From: an uncultured Sphingomonadaceae bacterium
Lineage (GTDB): Bacteria > Pseudomonadota > Alphaproteobacteria > Sphingomonadales > Sphingomonadaceae
NCBI GenBank assembly: GCA_947496865.1
Contig: CANMEE010000001.1
Location: forward strand, 186,001-250,000
Reading direction: 5' to 3'
DNA: 64,000 bases
A model generated the notes under the pieces. That model was given only the letters and a program-made list of their open reading frames with translations, was not told where the DNA came from and searched no databases. How positions within the stretch are numbered: the first letter of the stretch is position 1; every line of letters starts with the position of its first letter. A program made the translations under genes and the position numbers. Of the stretch, positions 33,592-42,981 are shown piece by piece.

Positions 33592-34536
33592 ATGTCTGAA
33601 TCGTCGCCTCTTTCCCCTGAAGCACGGCGCGAAGAGCCGTCACGACCGGGGCGAAAAAGCGAGCGAGCGACGAAAGCACTGGCAGAGGGCCATTTACCAA
33701 GACAAATAATCTCGGTTGTTCAGCGCACAGCCGTAGGCGTTTACAATGACGGCTTCACCTTTGCGGGGAATTTCGCCTATCTTTCGCTATTGGCGGTCTT
33801 TTCATTCTTCATCGTCGCCGCCGCTATTGCTGGCAGTATCGGTCAGACCGCCATTGGCACGGATTTTGTCGAGGCATTTTTGCGTACCGTTCCGCCTTCC
33901 GTCGCAGGCGCTTTGCGCGCGCCGATTGGCGATGCGATGGGCGCGCGAACCGGCCCCTTGCTTTGGTTCAGCGCCGCTGTTGGTCTTTGGACCACCGCCA
34001 GCCTTATCGAAACCATCCGCGAAATCCTTCACCGCGCATATGGAGTCACGGCTCAGCGTGCCTTTTGGGAATATCGCTTAAGCTCCATCGGTCTGATCAT
34101 CCTGTCGGTGTTTTTCGCGATGCTGGCGCTAAGCGCGCAATTTATATTGGCAGCAATCAGCGAATTTCTTGGAGATTTCTTCCCGACCTTAGAAGAAAGC
34201 ACGACCTGGTTCTCACTGTCCAATGCCCTGCCCTTCTTAATCCTATTTGCCACTCTGTACCTATTGTTCCGCTTACTCACCCCGCGCCAATATCGTCCGC
34301 GCGCTTATCCCAAATGGCCCGGCGCGGTGTTCATCAGTGGCTGGTGGTTGCTGATTACCGGCTTTCTTCCGCTCTTTCTTAAATATGCCGCCAACTATCA
34401 ACTGACCTATGGCAGTCTGGCTGGCGTTATGATCACATTGATCTTTTTCTATCTGATCGGCCTTGGCATGGTGATTGGGTCCGAACTAAACGCTGCACTA
34501 GCGGACCGACCGCAAGCTGGAGAACCGGACTTATGA
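33592..34536 (+). CDS. YihY/BrkB family inner-membrane protein
   Basis: A 314-residue protein with about six transmembrane helices and the conserved segments FAGNFAYLSLLAVFSFF, LWTTASLIETIREILHRAYG and LTYGSLAGVMITLIFFYLIGLGMVIGSELNA. These are diagnostic of the YihY/BrkB family (formerly mis-named ribonuclease BN). The N-terminal 40 residues are hydrophilic and basic. The start is taken as ATG 33592; a TTG at 33580 is possible. The transport role is unproven. Confidence 0.9.
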   Translation: MSESSPLSPEARREEPSRPGRKSERATKALAEGHLPRQIISVVQRTAVGVYNDGFTFAGNFAYLSLLAVFSFFIVAAAIAGSIGQTAIGTDFVEAFLRTVPPSVAGALRAPIGDAMGARTGPLLWFSAAVGLWTTASLIETIREILHRAYGVTAQRAFWEYRLSSIGLIILSVFFAMLALSAQFILAAISEFLGDFFPTLEESTTWFSLSNALPFLILFATLYLLFRLLTPRQYRPRAYPKWPGAVFISGWWLLITGFLPLFLKYAANYQLTYGSLAGVMITLIFFYLIGLGMVIGSELNAALADRPQAGEPDL

Positions 34537-34616
34537 GCACCGGACGATGATTTTCTGGAATATCAGCGGCATGGGCGCTATTGAGGATAAAATTTTACAT
34601 CTGAAAAGGATAGGCA

Positions 34617-35420
34617 ATGAATGAACTGATGAAAGGCAAACGCGGCCTGATCATGGGTCTAGCGAACAACAAGTCACTTGCCTGGGGCATTGCGAAACAG
34701 CTTTCCGAAGCCGGCGCAGAACTCGCGATCAGCTACCAGGGCGAAGTCATGGCCAAGCGCGTGAAGCCGCTGGCCGCCGAATTGGGCTGCGATTTCCTTT
34801 TGGATTGCGATGTTTCCGACATGGATCAATTGGATAAAACCTTTGCCGAACTAGCCGAAAAATGGCCCACAATTGACTTTGTTGTGCACGCCATCGGGTT
34901 CACCAACAAGGAAGCGTTGCGCGGCAAATATTTTGACGTGACCCTCGATGATTTTCTGATGACGATGAATATCAGCGTCTATAGCTTTACCGCCGTCGCC
35001 AGGCGCGCCGCCGCGATGATGAATGCTGGCGGATCAATGTTGACCCTGTCTTATTATGGCGCGGAAAAGGTTATTCCGCATTACAATGTTATGGGTGTCG
35101 CCAAGGCGGCGCTGGAAACATCGGTCAAATATCTAGCCAATGATGTTGGTCCGGACGGCATAAGGGTGAACGCGATTTCTGCCGGACCGATCAAAACTCT
35201 GGCAGCCTCTGGTATTGGAGATTTCCGCTACATCCTGAAATGGAATGAGCTTAACGCACCCATGCGGCGCAATGTGACGATTGATGACGTAGGGTCCTCA
35301 GCGCTTTACTTCCTGTCCGATCTATCCTCCGGCGTGACCGGCGAGACGCATCATGTGGATGCTGGTTATCATACGATCGGCATGAAACAGGAAGATGCGC
35401 CTGATATCGCGCTGGATTAA
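34617..35420 (+). CDS. fabI: Enoyl-[acyl-carrier-protein] reductase (NADH), FabI
   Basis: A 267-residue FabI catalysing the last step of fatty-acid elongation. It shows the atypical nucleotide motif GLANNKSLAWGIA (13-25), the VVHAIGF strand, the FabI-type Tyr-x6-Lys active site (YNVMGVAK) and the IKTLAASGI substrate loop. AAAGGATAGG precedes the ATG. The GNAT gene starts within its stop codon (TAATG), so the two are coupled. Confidence 0.95.
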   Translation: MNELMKGKRGLIMGLANNKSLAWGIAKQLSEAGAELAISYQGEVMAKRVKPLAAELGCDFLLDCDVSDMDQLDKTFAELAEKWPTIDFVVHAIGFTNKEALRGKYFDVTLDDFLMTMNISVYSFTAVARRAAAMMNAGGSMLTLSYYGAEKVIPHYNVMGVAKAALETSVKYLANDVGPDGIRVNAISAGPIKTLAASGIGDFRYILKWNELNAPMRRNVTIDDVGSSALYFLSDLSSGVTGETHHVDAGYHTIGMKQEDAPDIALD

Positions 35421-35920
35421 TGCTGCTCAGGGCCGAACGATCCGGTGATAAAAAATCGATTTTTGCTGTTAATGAAGCCGCCTTTGCAACAGATGCAGAG
35501 GCACGGCTTGTTGATATGTTGCGCAGTGATGGCGATTTATATTTTTCGTATGTGGCGGCAGAGAATAGCGCGATTATCGGCCATATCGCGCTTAGCCCAA
35601 TGGACGTTATCGCCGATGGTCAACCCATCAAGGCTCTAGGCTTGGGACCGGTCGCTATCACGCCAAAGCGCCAACTTGAAGGTATCGGATCGCAATTGGT
35701 CCATGCCGCCATCAATTGGGCGCAAGCAAATGAGTGGCGGTTGATAATCCTCCTTGGAAACCCGGCTTACTATAAACGCTTCGGTTTTTCGGTCGAGGAC
35801 GCAAAGCCATTTGCCTCCCCCTTTTCCAGCCCCTATTTTCAAGCGCTCTGGCTTGACGCGCCCGCACAAAAGCCGCAGTCAGGGCGAGTAGAATATGCGC
35901 CCGCCTTCGGTCGCCTGTAA
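35420..35920 (+). CDS. GNAT family N-acetyltransferase
   Basis: A 166-residue acetyltransferase of the GNAT fold. The acetyl-CoA-binding loop appears as ALGLGPVAITPKRQLEGIGSQLV (about 73-95; motif Q/R-x-x-G-x-G/A), and LILLGNPAYYKRFGF matches the YhbS-like subgroup. The acceptor is unknown. It overlaps fabI by one base (TAATG), so it is translated from the fabI message. Confidence 0.88.
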   Translation: MLLRAERSGDKKSIFAVNEAAFATDAEARLVDMLRSDGDLYFSYVAAENSAIIGHIALSPMDVIADGQPIKALGLGPVAITPKRQLEGIGSQLVHAAINWAQANEWRLIILLGNPAYYKRFGFSVEDAKPFASPFSSPYFQALWLDAPAQKPQSGRVEYAPAFGRL

Positions 35921-35952
35921 AACAAAAAAATTGGGCCAATAGATGAGGGTAT

Positions 35953-37020
35953 ATGAGTTTTAACAGTTTCGGCCGCGTTTTTCGCTTCTCCACTTGGGGA
36001 GAGAGTCATGGACCCGCCCTCGGCGCGGTCGTGGACGGCTGTCCTCCAGGCTTGGAATTGAGCGAAACCGACATTCAACCCTTTCTGGATGCGCGCCGAC
36101 CTGGCCAATCCAAATATACAACGCAACGCAAAGAACCCGATCAGGTCAAAATCCTGTCGGGCGTGTTCGAAGGCAAAACCACCGGCACACCGATTTCATT
36201 GATGATCGAGAATGTTGACCAACGGTCAAAAGATTATAGCGAAGTCGCGAAAGCCTATCGCCCCGGCCATGCCGATTATGCCTATGACGCCAAATATGGC
36301 TTTCGCGACTATCGCGGTGGCGGTCGGTCCAGCGCACGCGAAACAGCTGCCCGGGTGGCAGCAGGAGCCGTTGCCCGTCTTGCGATTCCCGAAGTGTCCA
36401 TCCGCGCATGGGTCGCGGAAATTGGCGGCGATGCGATTGATATGGCCAATTTTGATGCCGATGAAACTAGCCGTAACCCATTTTTCTGCCCCGATGCCGA
36501 TGCCGCCAAACGCTGGGAAGCCTTAGTCGACGGCGCCCGCAAAGATGGCAGCAGTCTCGGCGCGATCATAGCCTGCGAAGGCACTGGTGTTCCAGCCGGA
36601 TGGGGCGCGCCCGTCTATGCCAAGTTGGATAGCGAAATCGCGTCCGCCATGATGACAATCAATGCGACCAAAGGCGTCGAGATTGGTGACGGTTTTGCCG
36701 CTGCCCGTCTGCGTGGTGAAGACAATGCAGACGCCATGCGACCAGGAAATGAAGGACCGCGATTTGCCTCCAATCATGCCGGCGGAACTGCAGGCGGGAT
36801 ATCCACAGGACAACCTGTATTTTGTCGTGTCGCCTTCAAACCGACCAGCTCTATCCTAACGCCAGTAGAAACAATTACCCGCGATGGCGAAGCTGCTGAA
36901 ATCGTGACAAAGGGCCGCCATGACCCATGTGTCGGCATAAGGGGCGTACCCGTAGTCGAAGCCATGATGGCTCTGGTGCTGGCAGATCAAAAATTACTGC
37001 ATAAAGCACAATGCGGTTGA
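35953..37020 (+). CDS. aroC: Chorismate synthase
   Basis: A 355-residue FMN-dependent enzyme that makes chorismate from EPSP in the shikimate pathway. Visible signatures are [21 protein letters not shown] at the N-terminus, GKTTGTPI, the [13 protein letters not shown] motif and [15 protein letters not shown]. The length is standard. GAGGG lies 3-4 bases before the ATG. It appears to be part of a run fabI-GNAT-aroC-SLC13 on the plus strand. Confidence 0.96.
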   Translation: MSFNSFGRVFRFSTWGESHGPALGAVVDGCPPGLELSETDIQPFLDARRPGQSKYTTQRKEPDQVKILSGVFEGKTTGTPISLMIENVDQRSKDYSEVAKAYRPGHADYAYDAKYGFRDYRGGGRSSARETAARVAAGAVARLAIPEVSIRAWVAEIGGDAIDMANFDADETSRNPFFCPDADAAKRWEALVDGARKDGSSLGAIIACEGTGVPAGWGAPVYAKLDSEIASAMMTINATKGVEIGDGFAAARLRGEDNADAMRPGNEGPRFASNHAGGTAGGISTGQPVFCRVAFKPTSSILTPVETITRDGEAAEIVTKGRHDPCVGIRGVPVVEAMMALVLADQKLLHKAQCG

Positions 37021-37031
37021 GCACTGTCTAG

Positions 37032-38831
37032 ATGATCGACCTCGTCCTTCATGTCATTGATGACTATATACAGGCGCATAAAGCGATAATCGGCCTCGTT
37101 ATATTGGGCTTCCTGTTCGCTGGTTTCATCATGGAGCGCTTTCCGGCAGCCGTTGTCGCCGTACTTGGGGCCTGTACCTTTCTGTTCCTTGGAATCATCG
37201 ATTCCGACGGGCTTTTCTCGGTTTTTTCCAATACCGCGCCAATTACCATTGCCGCCATGTTCATATTATCCGGCGCGTTGCTAAGAACCGGGACAATCGA
37301 TGCAATCGCCGGTTTTATCATCGAGCGCGCAAAAAAAAGGCCCAAATTGGCTGTCGTCGAAATGTTCTTGGGCGCTTTTGTCGCGTCCGCTTTCATGAAC
37401 AATACACCGGTGGTGATTGTGTTGATACCGATCATCATTCGTCTGTCCCGTGCCACCGGTATCTCGTCCAAAAAGCTGCTCATACCCCTCAGTTTCATCT
37501 GTATATTAGGTGGTACGACGACCCTGATCGGAACATCGACCAACCTGATTGTTGATTCTGTCGCCCGTGATGGCGGCATGGATGGTTTTGGCATTTTTGA
37601 AATTACACCTTATGGTTTGGTGGCCGCAGTGGCGGGGACCATCATGATGGTCCTGTTTAGCAGCTGGCTTCTGCCAAGCGGCCAAGCAGGCGGCGAATTT
37701 GCCAGCAGTGATGAAAGTGATTTCCTAACCGAACTGACCGTCCGCAACAGATCATCCGCCATTGGCAAAATGCTCTCGGAGGTTCCGATCATTCGGCGGA
37801 CGAGCGTGAATGTTTCTGCTGTAAAACGGCTCAGCAGCTATATTCGCCACGATCTCGAGCATCATGAATTACGCGCTGGCGATCGGATTGTCGTCAGGCT
37901 TGATCTTGCCGAACTCATATCCCTGCGGTCGTCCGAAGACTTTAAAATCGGTATCGTTCGGTCCGGAGATGTAGGGCCTTTGGGCGAGGAGCTGGTGGAA
38001 GCAACGGTGGCGCCGAGCCATCCCAGCATCGGTAACCGTCTGTTTGACATCCCTTTTCTAGGTCAATTGAACGTCCGCATCTTGGGCATGACACGCTTTC
38101 GCAATTTACCGCGGTCAGATCTCACCAATGCCCGTATCCATGCTGCAGATCGTCTGCTCGTCACCGGGTCGAGCAAAGACATTCAGCGGATGTATGAAAA
38201 TCCCAATTTATTTGGGGTCGGCCAAACCAAGATACGGGCCTTCCGCCGGGACCGTGCGCCAATTGCCATTGGCGCGCTGGTCGCAGTGGTTGTTCTCGCA
38301 GCCTTGAATATCATCCCATTGGCGGTAGCCGCGATATTAGCGGTTGGCGCAATATTATTGGCACGCTGTATTGATGCCGAAGAAGCCTGGGGGTCGATTG
38401 ATGGCAATGTGCTAGTCTTGATTTTCGGGATGCTGGCCGTTGGCCTTGGCCTGCAACAAGCCGGCAGCGTGGATCTGATTGTCGGCTATCTCACACCGGT
38501 GCTGGAAGCCATGCCGCCATGGGCTTTGGTCTTTTCAATCTATGTCCTGTCGGTGATCATGACAGAAATTGTGACCAACAATGCGGTCGCGATTATCATC
38601 ACACCGATCGTTATCGCGCTTGGTAACGATTTGGGTGTCGATCCAAGACCCTTGGTTATCGCGGTTATGTTTGCTGCATCCGCCAGTTTTGCTACACCCA
38701 TTGGATATCAGACCAATACGCTGGTTTATGCCGCGGGAAATTATCGATTCACCGATTTTTTCAAGGCCGGTATCCCGCTTACTTTCGGCGTTGGTCTAGC
38801 GACCTGTCTGGCCATCAGTTTCACGATGTGA
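37032..38831 (+). CDS. SLC13/CitT-type permease with RCK_C (TrkA-C) domains
   Basis: A 599-residue membrane protein. Two transmembrane halves of the divalent-anion:Na+ symporter type (NNTPVVIVLIPI and the matching TNNAVAIIITPIVIAL near the C-terminus) flank a cytoplasmic insert of about 220 residues (205-395). The insert holds two RCK_C/TrkA-C repeats (LSSYIRHDLEHHELRAGDRIVV and the later ARIHAADRLLVTG). This build is typical of sulfate, citrate or taurine permeases regulated by ligands on the RCK domains. It begins 11 bases after aroC. The substrate is unknown. Confidence 0.9.
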   Translation: MIDLVLHVIDDYIQAHKAIIGLVILGFLFAGFIMERFPAAVVAVLGACTFLFLGIIDSDGLFSVFSNTAPITIAAMFILSGALLRTGTIDAIAGFIIERAKKRPKLAVVEMFLGAFVASAFMNNTPVVIVLIPIIIRLSRATGISSKKLLIPLSFICILGGTTTLIGTSTNLIVDSVARDGGMDGFGIFEITPYGLVAAVAGTIMMVLFSSWLLPSGQAGGEFASSDESDFLTELTVRNRSSAIGKMLSEVPIIRRTSVNVSAVKRLSSYIRHDLEHHELRAGDRIVVRLDLAELISLRSSEDFKIGIVRSGDVGPLGEELVEATVAPSHPSIGNRLFDIPFLGQLNVRILGMTRFRNLPRSDLTNARIHAADRLLVTGSSKDIQRMYENPNLFGVGQTKIRAFRRDRAPIAIGALVAVVVLAALNIIPLAVAAILAVGAILLARCIDAEEAWGSIDGNVLVLIFGMLAVGLGLQQAGSVDLIVGYLTPVLEAMPPWALVFSIYVLSVIMTEIVTNNAVAIIITPIVIALGNDLGVDPRPLVIAVMFAASASFATPIGYQTNTLVYAAGNYRFTDFFKAGIPLTFGVGLATCLAISFTM

Positions 38832-38906
38832 CATCACGGCGCTAATCGCTTGCCGTATTTGTGTTGCGACGATAGGCTGAAGAAAATCATAACAGGGGTC
38901 CATGAC

Positions 38907-40145
38907 ATGCTGTCATTCTGGTTCAAAATACCGCTTTGGCAGCGGGTTATCGCAGCTCTGATTTTAGGGGTCGTCACTGGTCTGGTTTGGGGGCCGGAAG
39001 CGGAAATGATCAAATGGATTGGTGATTTCTTCATCAAAGCCATCAAGATGCTGGTCGTACCGTTGATTTTCTTCTCGCTTGTCGCCGGCGTAGCATCCCT
39101 TGGTGATCTGAGGAAACTCGGCCGTGTAGGCGGGCGGGCGATGATATTATTCATCATAACCGGTCAGATAGCAGCCTGGCTCGGTTTGGCGTTGGGCACA
39201 TTTTTCCAGCCCGGCAAAGGCGTCGACACGGACTCGCTCCAAAAAGGCGAAACGCCCGTACCCAATGACACCTCTGCCATTGATATGATCCTTTCGATTG
39301 TCCCGGACAGTCCGGTGCAAGTGATGGCCGACGTGCGAGTCCTGCCGCTGATCGTATTCGCGCTGCTGATCGGTATCGGCATCTTAATGGCGAAAGAGGA
39401 AGGCAGACCGCTCGCGAAGATTTTCGATAGCGGTGCCGTTGTCATGCAAAAGGTCACGATGATCGTTATGGAACTGACACCCTTTGGCGTCTTTGCCTTG
39501 ATGGCATGGGTTGCCGGTACGCTTGGTCCCGATGCGCTTATCTCGCTCGCAAAACTGGTTGGCCTCAACTATCTTGGCTGCTTGCTGATTATCGGTGTGA
39601 TGTATTCTGCGATGATCAAATTTGTCGCAAAACTGCCCGTGATTGATTTCTTCCGCGGCATTGTCGACGCGATTGCAGTCAGCTATTCCACCGCCTCATC
39701 CAACGCCACCCTGCCGGTGACGCTGCGCTGCGTAGAACGTAATCTGGGCGTCAGCAACTCGGTGGCCAGTTTTGTTGTCTCGCTCGGCGCGACCATCAAT
39801 ATGAACGGCACAGCGATGTATCTTGGGCTAGCGACCTTATTCGGTGCCCAAATCTTTGGCGTGGACTTGAGCTTTGGCGACTATATTCTCATCGCCATTA
39901 CTTCAACGCTAGGCGCGATTGGTGCGGCGGGTATTCCCGGCGCTGGCTTGATCATGATGGCGCTCGTATTTGGTAGTGTCGGTGTGCCGCTCGAAACCAT
40001 TGCCTTTGTTGCCGGTGTGGACCGGATCATGGATATGATGCGCACAACCACCAATGTTTCCGGTGATGCGGCAATCGCCACAACCGTGGCAGTGATGACA
40101 GGGGAGATTGACCGCGAAGAAATGATCTCCGCCGACGATGTCTAA
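38907..40145 (+). CDS. Dicarboxylate/amino acid:cation symporter (DAACS family)
   Basis: A 412-residue glutamate/C4-dicarboxylate-type symporter. The serine-rich hairpin SYSTASSNATLPVT (around residue 260), the NMNGTAMYLGLATLF helix (NMxGT Na+ site) and GIPGAGLIMM followed by DRIMDMMRTTTNVSGDA are diagnostic of the GltP/DctA fold. ATG 38907 has AGGGG upstream; the TTG at 38850 would add a hydrophilic leader without support. It ends close to a convergent gene. Confidence 0.92.
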   Translation: MLSFWFKIPLWQRVIAALILGVVTGLVWGPEAEMIKWIGDFFIKAIKMLVVPLIFFSLVAGVASLGDLRKLGRVGGRAMILFIITGQIAAWLGLALGTFFQPGKGVDTDSLQKGETPVPNDTSAIDMILSIVPDSPVQVMADVRVLPLIVFALLIGIGILMAKEEGRPLAKIFDSGAVVMQKVTMIVMELTPFGVFALMAWVAGTLGPDALISLAKLVGLNYLGCLLIIGVMYSAMIKFVAKLPVIDFFRGIVDAIAVSYSTASSNATLPVTLRCVERNLGVSNSVASFVVSLGATINMNGTAMYLGLATLFGAQIFGVDLSFGDYILIAITSTLGAIGAAGIPGAGLIMMALVFGSVGVPLETIAFVAGVDRIMDMMRTTTNVSGDAAIATTVAVMTGEIDREEMISADDV

Positions 40146-40158
40146 CACCTGTGAAGGT

Positions 40159-41343
40159 TTAGAGCATCGCCATATCGACCGGTTGCTCTAGCAGCACGCG
40201 CCCGGCAAGTTCGAACACCGCAGGCGCTGTTGCGATATGCTGGGTGGCGACATGAGCATCGCGGAAGCGGCGTTGCAGGCTGCTGCCAGAATAGACGGCA
40301 GCACCACCGCCCAATGTGTAAGCGGTTTTACAGACCTCGGCCGATGCCTCGGTCGCATGGGCGCAGGCCAGACGCAGATCGCCGCGGGCGTTAGGTGAGA
40401 TATTGCCATTGCCCTGCGCTTCTTGCCAAGCCTTTTCAACGGCATCTTCCAAAAAGCTAAAGGCGCCGCGGAGCTGCGCAGTCGCGCGGGCGATATCAGC
40501 CTGAACGGTCGCGCGTTGCGCCATGCTGCGGCCCCCGCCGGGCGTTTTTTTATTGATCGCGACCTGTTTGATTTCCTCAAGAGCCGCGCGCGCATTGCCC
40601 AAAGCAACAGACGAGACGCCGAGCGCCAACAAACCGAATAATGGGAATTTATAGAGCGCGCCGCTATCGCGCGGCCGATCACCAACAAAGGACACGCTGC
40701 GCCCCTTTGGAACCTTAATATTCTCGACGCTGAAATCACCGGAGCCCGTACCCTTCATTCCAGAGACATGCCAGCTGTCGATAAAGCTAACCTCACTAAC
40801 CGGAAAGAACAGCATCCGATGATAGGGCGCTCCATTTTCGAACTTTTGCAACGCGCCATCCTTGAAGATCATCGCACCGCCGCCAAGCCAGCTGCAATTG
40901 GCGGAACCCGAACCCCACTGCCACTGACCGGAAAGTAGATAATGATCACCCATATCCTCCGCTTTGCCCATTGGCGCGAAAACACCACCAGTAATCACAT
41001 CATCCGGCCCAAAAATATCTTTTGCCGATGCCTCATCCATATAAGCCGCGCCGAGCGTAGAGGTCACCGCGATCATCGCACACCAGCCCGCGCTGGCATC
41101 GGCTTCGGCCATTGTGGCAATCAGTTGCATAAATTCTAGCGGGGGCAATTGCAGTCCCCCAAGAGAGGTCGGTTTAGAGAGGTTGAACGCACCGGCAGCC
41201 GCCATTTTTTCGGCCAAATCAGCCGGAAGGCGTCGTGCCTTTTCCGTATCGGCCGCTCGATCAGCTATTTCCGGCAACAAGGCCAACAGCGCCTTACCTG
41301 TGCCATTCCCGATCCCGCTAATATCATATTGCAAGCCAGCCAT
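40159..41343 (-). CDS. Acyl-CoA-dehydrogenase-fold flavin monooxygenase/dehydrogenase
   Basis: A 394-residue flavoprotein of the ACAD superfamily, closest in appearance to two-component class D monooxygenases (HsaA/HpaB-C2/DszC type). It lacks the usual ACAD Glu region and shows ADASAGWCAMIAVTS, SGQWQWGSGSANCSWL and WHVSGMKGTGSGDFSVENI, a segment common in this subgroup. If so, it uses reduced flavin from a separate reductase to hydroxylate an aromatic or steroid ring. Three ATGs (41355, 41349, 41343) are in frame; 41343 has GGAG at 6 bases. Confidence 0.8.
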   Translation of the reverse strand: MAGLQYDISGIGNGTGKALLALLPEIADRAADTEKARRLPADLAEKMAAAGAFNLSKPTSLGGLQLPPLEFMQLIATMAEADASAGWCAMIAVTSTLGAAYMDEASAKDIFGPDDVITGGVFAPMGKAEDMGDHYLLSGQWQWGSGSANCSWLGGGAMIFKDGALQKFENGAPYHRMLFFPVSEVSFIDSWHVSGMKGTGSGDFSVENIKVPKGRSVSFVGDRPRDSGALYKFPLFGLLALGVSSVALGNARAALEEIKQVAINKKTPGGGRSMAQRATVQADIARATAQLRGAFSFLEDAVEKAWQEAQGNGNISPNARGDLRLACAHATEASAEVCKTAYTLGGGAAVYSGSSLQRRFRDAHVATQHIATAPAVFELAGRVLLEQPVDMAML

Positions 41344-41418
41344 CCGCATCTCCATTAATTTGGGCCACCATAAGAGTTACCATTTGTCGATCCAGCAAAA
41401 ACATTTACTGATGGATTC

Positions 41419-42981
41419 ATGCGCATAATCGCTCTTGTAGGTTTTGTCCTTTTGCTTGTCGGGTCGCTGGCCGGATGTAACGATACCGGCAATTCCGACA
41501 ATATCGACACCCTGCCCGGTCCGGATCAAATTGTCCGTCTGTCCGATTCAGAAATAAAGGGTCTCGATCCGCAGAAAATATCCGACCTGTCGTCATTGCG
41601 CGTCGCTACCGATCAGTTTGAAGGGCTGACACGGCTGAATGCGTCTGGCCAGGCGGAACCGGGACTGGCGAAGAGCTGGAGCATTTCGAGCGATGGGTTG
41701 CGATGGACGTTCGAACTGCGTGATGAATTGCGCTTTTCTGATGAAACCGGCTTTAATGCCGGGCTTTTCCCACAGATATGGAATCGCCTTCAGCTTACTG
41801 AGACAGCATCTCCGACCAAGGCTCTGTTCGACAATATAATATCGGTGAGCGCGGACGACGAGGCATCGGTTATAGTGACGTTGCGATCTCCTGCGCCACA
41901 TTTGCCCGTTCTGCTGGCCCATCCGGCCATGGCCGCGCTGCCACTGCACCGCATCGCGCAAGCGGGCGACAAATGGACTAGCGAGCGGCCGATAGTCACG
42001 AGCGGGCCCTATCAACTGGCAACATGGCAGCTTAATGATCATGCGCGGATGACACGCAATCCGCAATGGCATGACGAGCCAGCCCCGACAGCCGATATCA
42101 TTTGGAAACCCATGGACGACGGCTTATCTGCGATGCGGCTGATACTCGCCGGCGGCGCAGATGTCGCTGCCGATTATCCAGCCAGCCGTCATCAATGGTT
42201 GAAGGAAAACCATCCCGGTCTGGCGCATAGCGTACCTTATCTTGGCAGCTATTATTTTGCCTTCAACGTTCGCAAGCCGCCTTTTGCCGATGTCCGTGTC
42301 CGCACAGCATTGTCTATGGCCGTAGAACGGGAATGGATTGCGGGCAAAGTGATCGGAATCGACAATATCCCTGCCTGGAACTTGTTGCCGCCCGATTTGA
42401 CCGGCGGGATCAGCGCCAAACCTATCTGGGCGAGTTGGTCTCGGGAACGGCGGTTAACGGCGGCTCGGGATTTGTTACGAGAGGCCGGCTATGGGTCCTC
42501 CAATCCGCTGGAATTTGAGATAAGGTTCAATAGCTCCTCCGAACATCGCCGCGTTTCAGTTGCTTTGGCCGCTATGTGGAAGCCGATTAATGTAAAGGCA
42601 CGTTTGTTCAACAGCGAGGCCGCGCTGCATTTCGCCGCCCTGCGCACCCATGACTTTGCATTGGCGCGATCCGGCTGGATTGCCGACTTGCCGGCGGCTG
42701 AGAATTTTTTGACCGTCCATCAAACGGCCAACGGGTCCGGAAATTATTCGGGATATGATAATCCGGCCTATGACGCGATTGTCGCTCAGGCGATTGCGAC
42801 GGCTGATCCAGAAAGACGGGATGCACTCATGCGGCAGGCGGACGAAATGCTGATAGATGACATGCCGATATTGCCCCTCTACTTCTATGTCACCCGTTCC
42901 CTCGTCAGCAAACGGATAGCAGGATGGCAGGATAATATTTCCAATGTGCATCCCAGCCGGACTCTGCGTATAAGCAATTGA
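41419..42981 (+). CDS. Peptide-type ABC solute-binding lipoprotein (SBP family 5)
   Basis: A 520-residue periplasmic binding protein of the OppA/DppA family. The lipoprotein signal ends in GSLAGC, and the core includes KGLDPQKISDLSSLRVA, GLAKSWSISSDGLRWTFELRD and the C-terminal NPAYDAIVAQAIATADPERR. It should capture peptides or similar solutes for an ABC importer, but no permease or ATPase gene adjoins. A second family-5 protein follows directly (stop and start share one base), so the two are co-translated. Confidence 0.88.
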   Translation: MRIIALVGFVLLLVGSLAGCNDTGNSDNIDTLPGPDQIVRLSDSEIKGLDPQKISDLSSLRVATDQFEGLTRLNASGQAEPGLAKSWSISSDGLRWTFELRDELRFSDETGFNAGLFPQIWNRLQLTETASPTKALFDNIISVSADDEASVIVTLRSPAPHLPVLLAHPAMAALPLHRIAQAGDKWTSERPIVTSGPYQLATWQLNDHARMTRNPQWHDEPAPTADIIWKPMDDGLSAMRLILAGGADVAADYPASRHQWLKENHPGLAHSVPYLGSYYFAFNVRKPPFADVRVRTALSMAVEREWIAGKVIGIDNIPAWNLLPPDLTGGISAKPIWASWSRERRLTAARDLLREAGYGSSNPLEFEIRFNSSSEHRRVSVALAAMWKPINVKARLFNSEAALHFAALRTHDFALARSGWIADLPAAENFLTVHQTANGSGNYSGYDNPAYDAIVAQAIATADPERRDALMRQADEMLIDDMPILPLYFYVTRSLVSKRIAGWQDNISNVHPSRTLRISN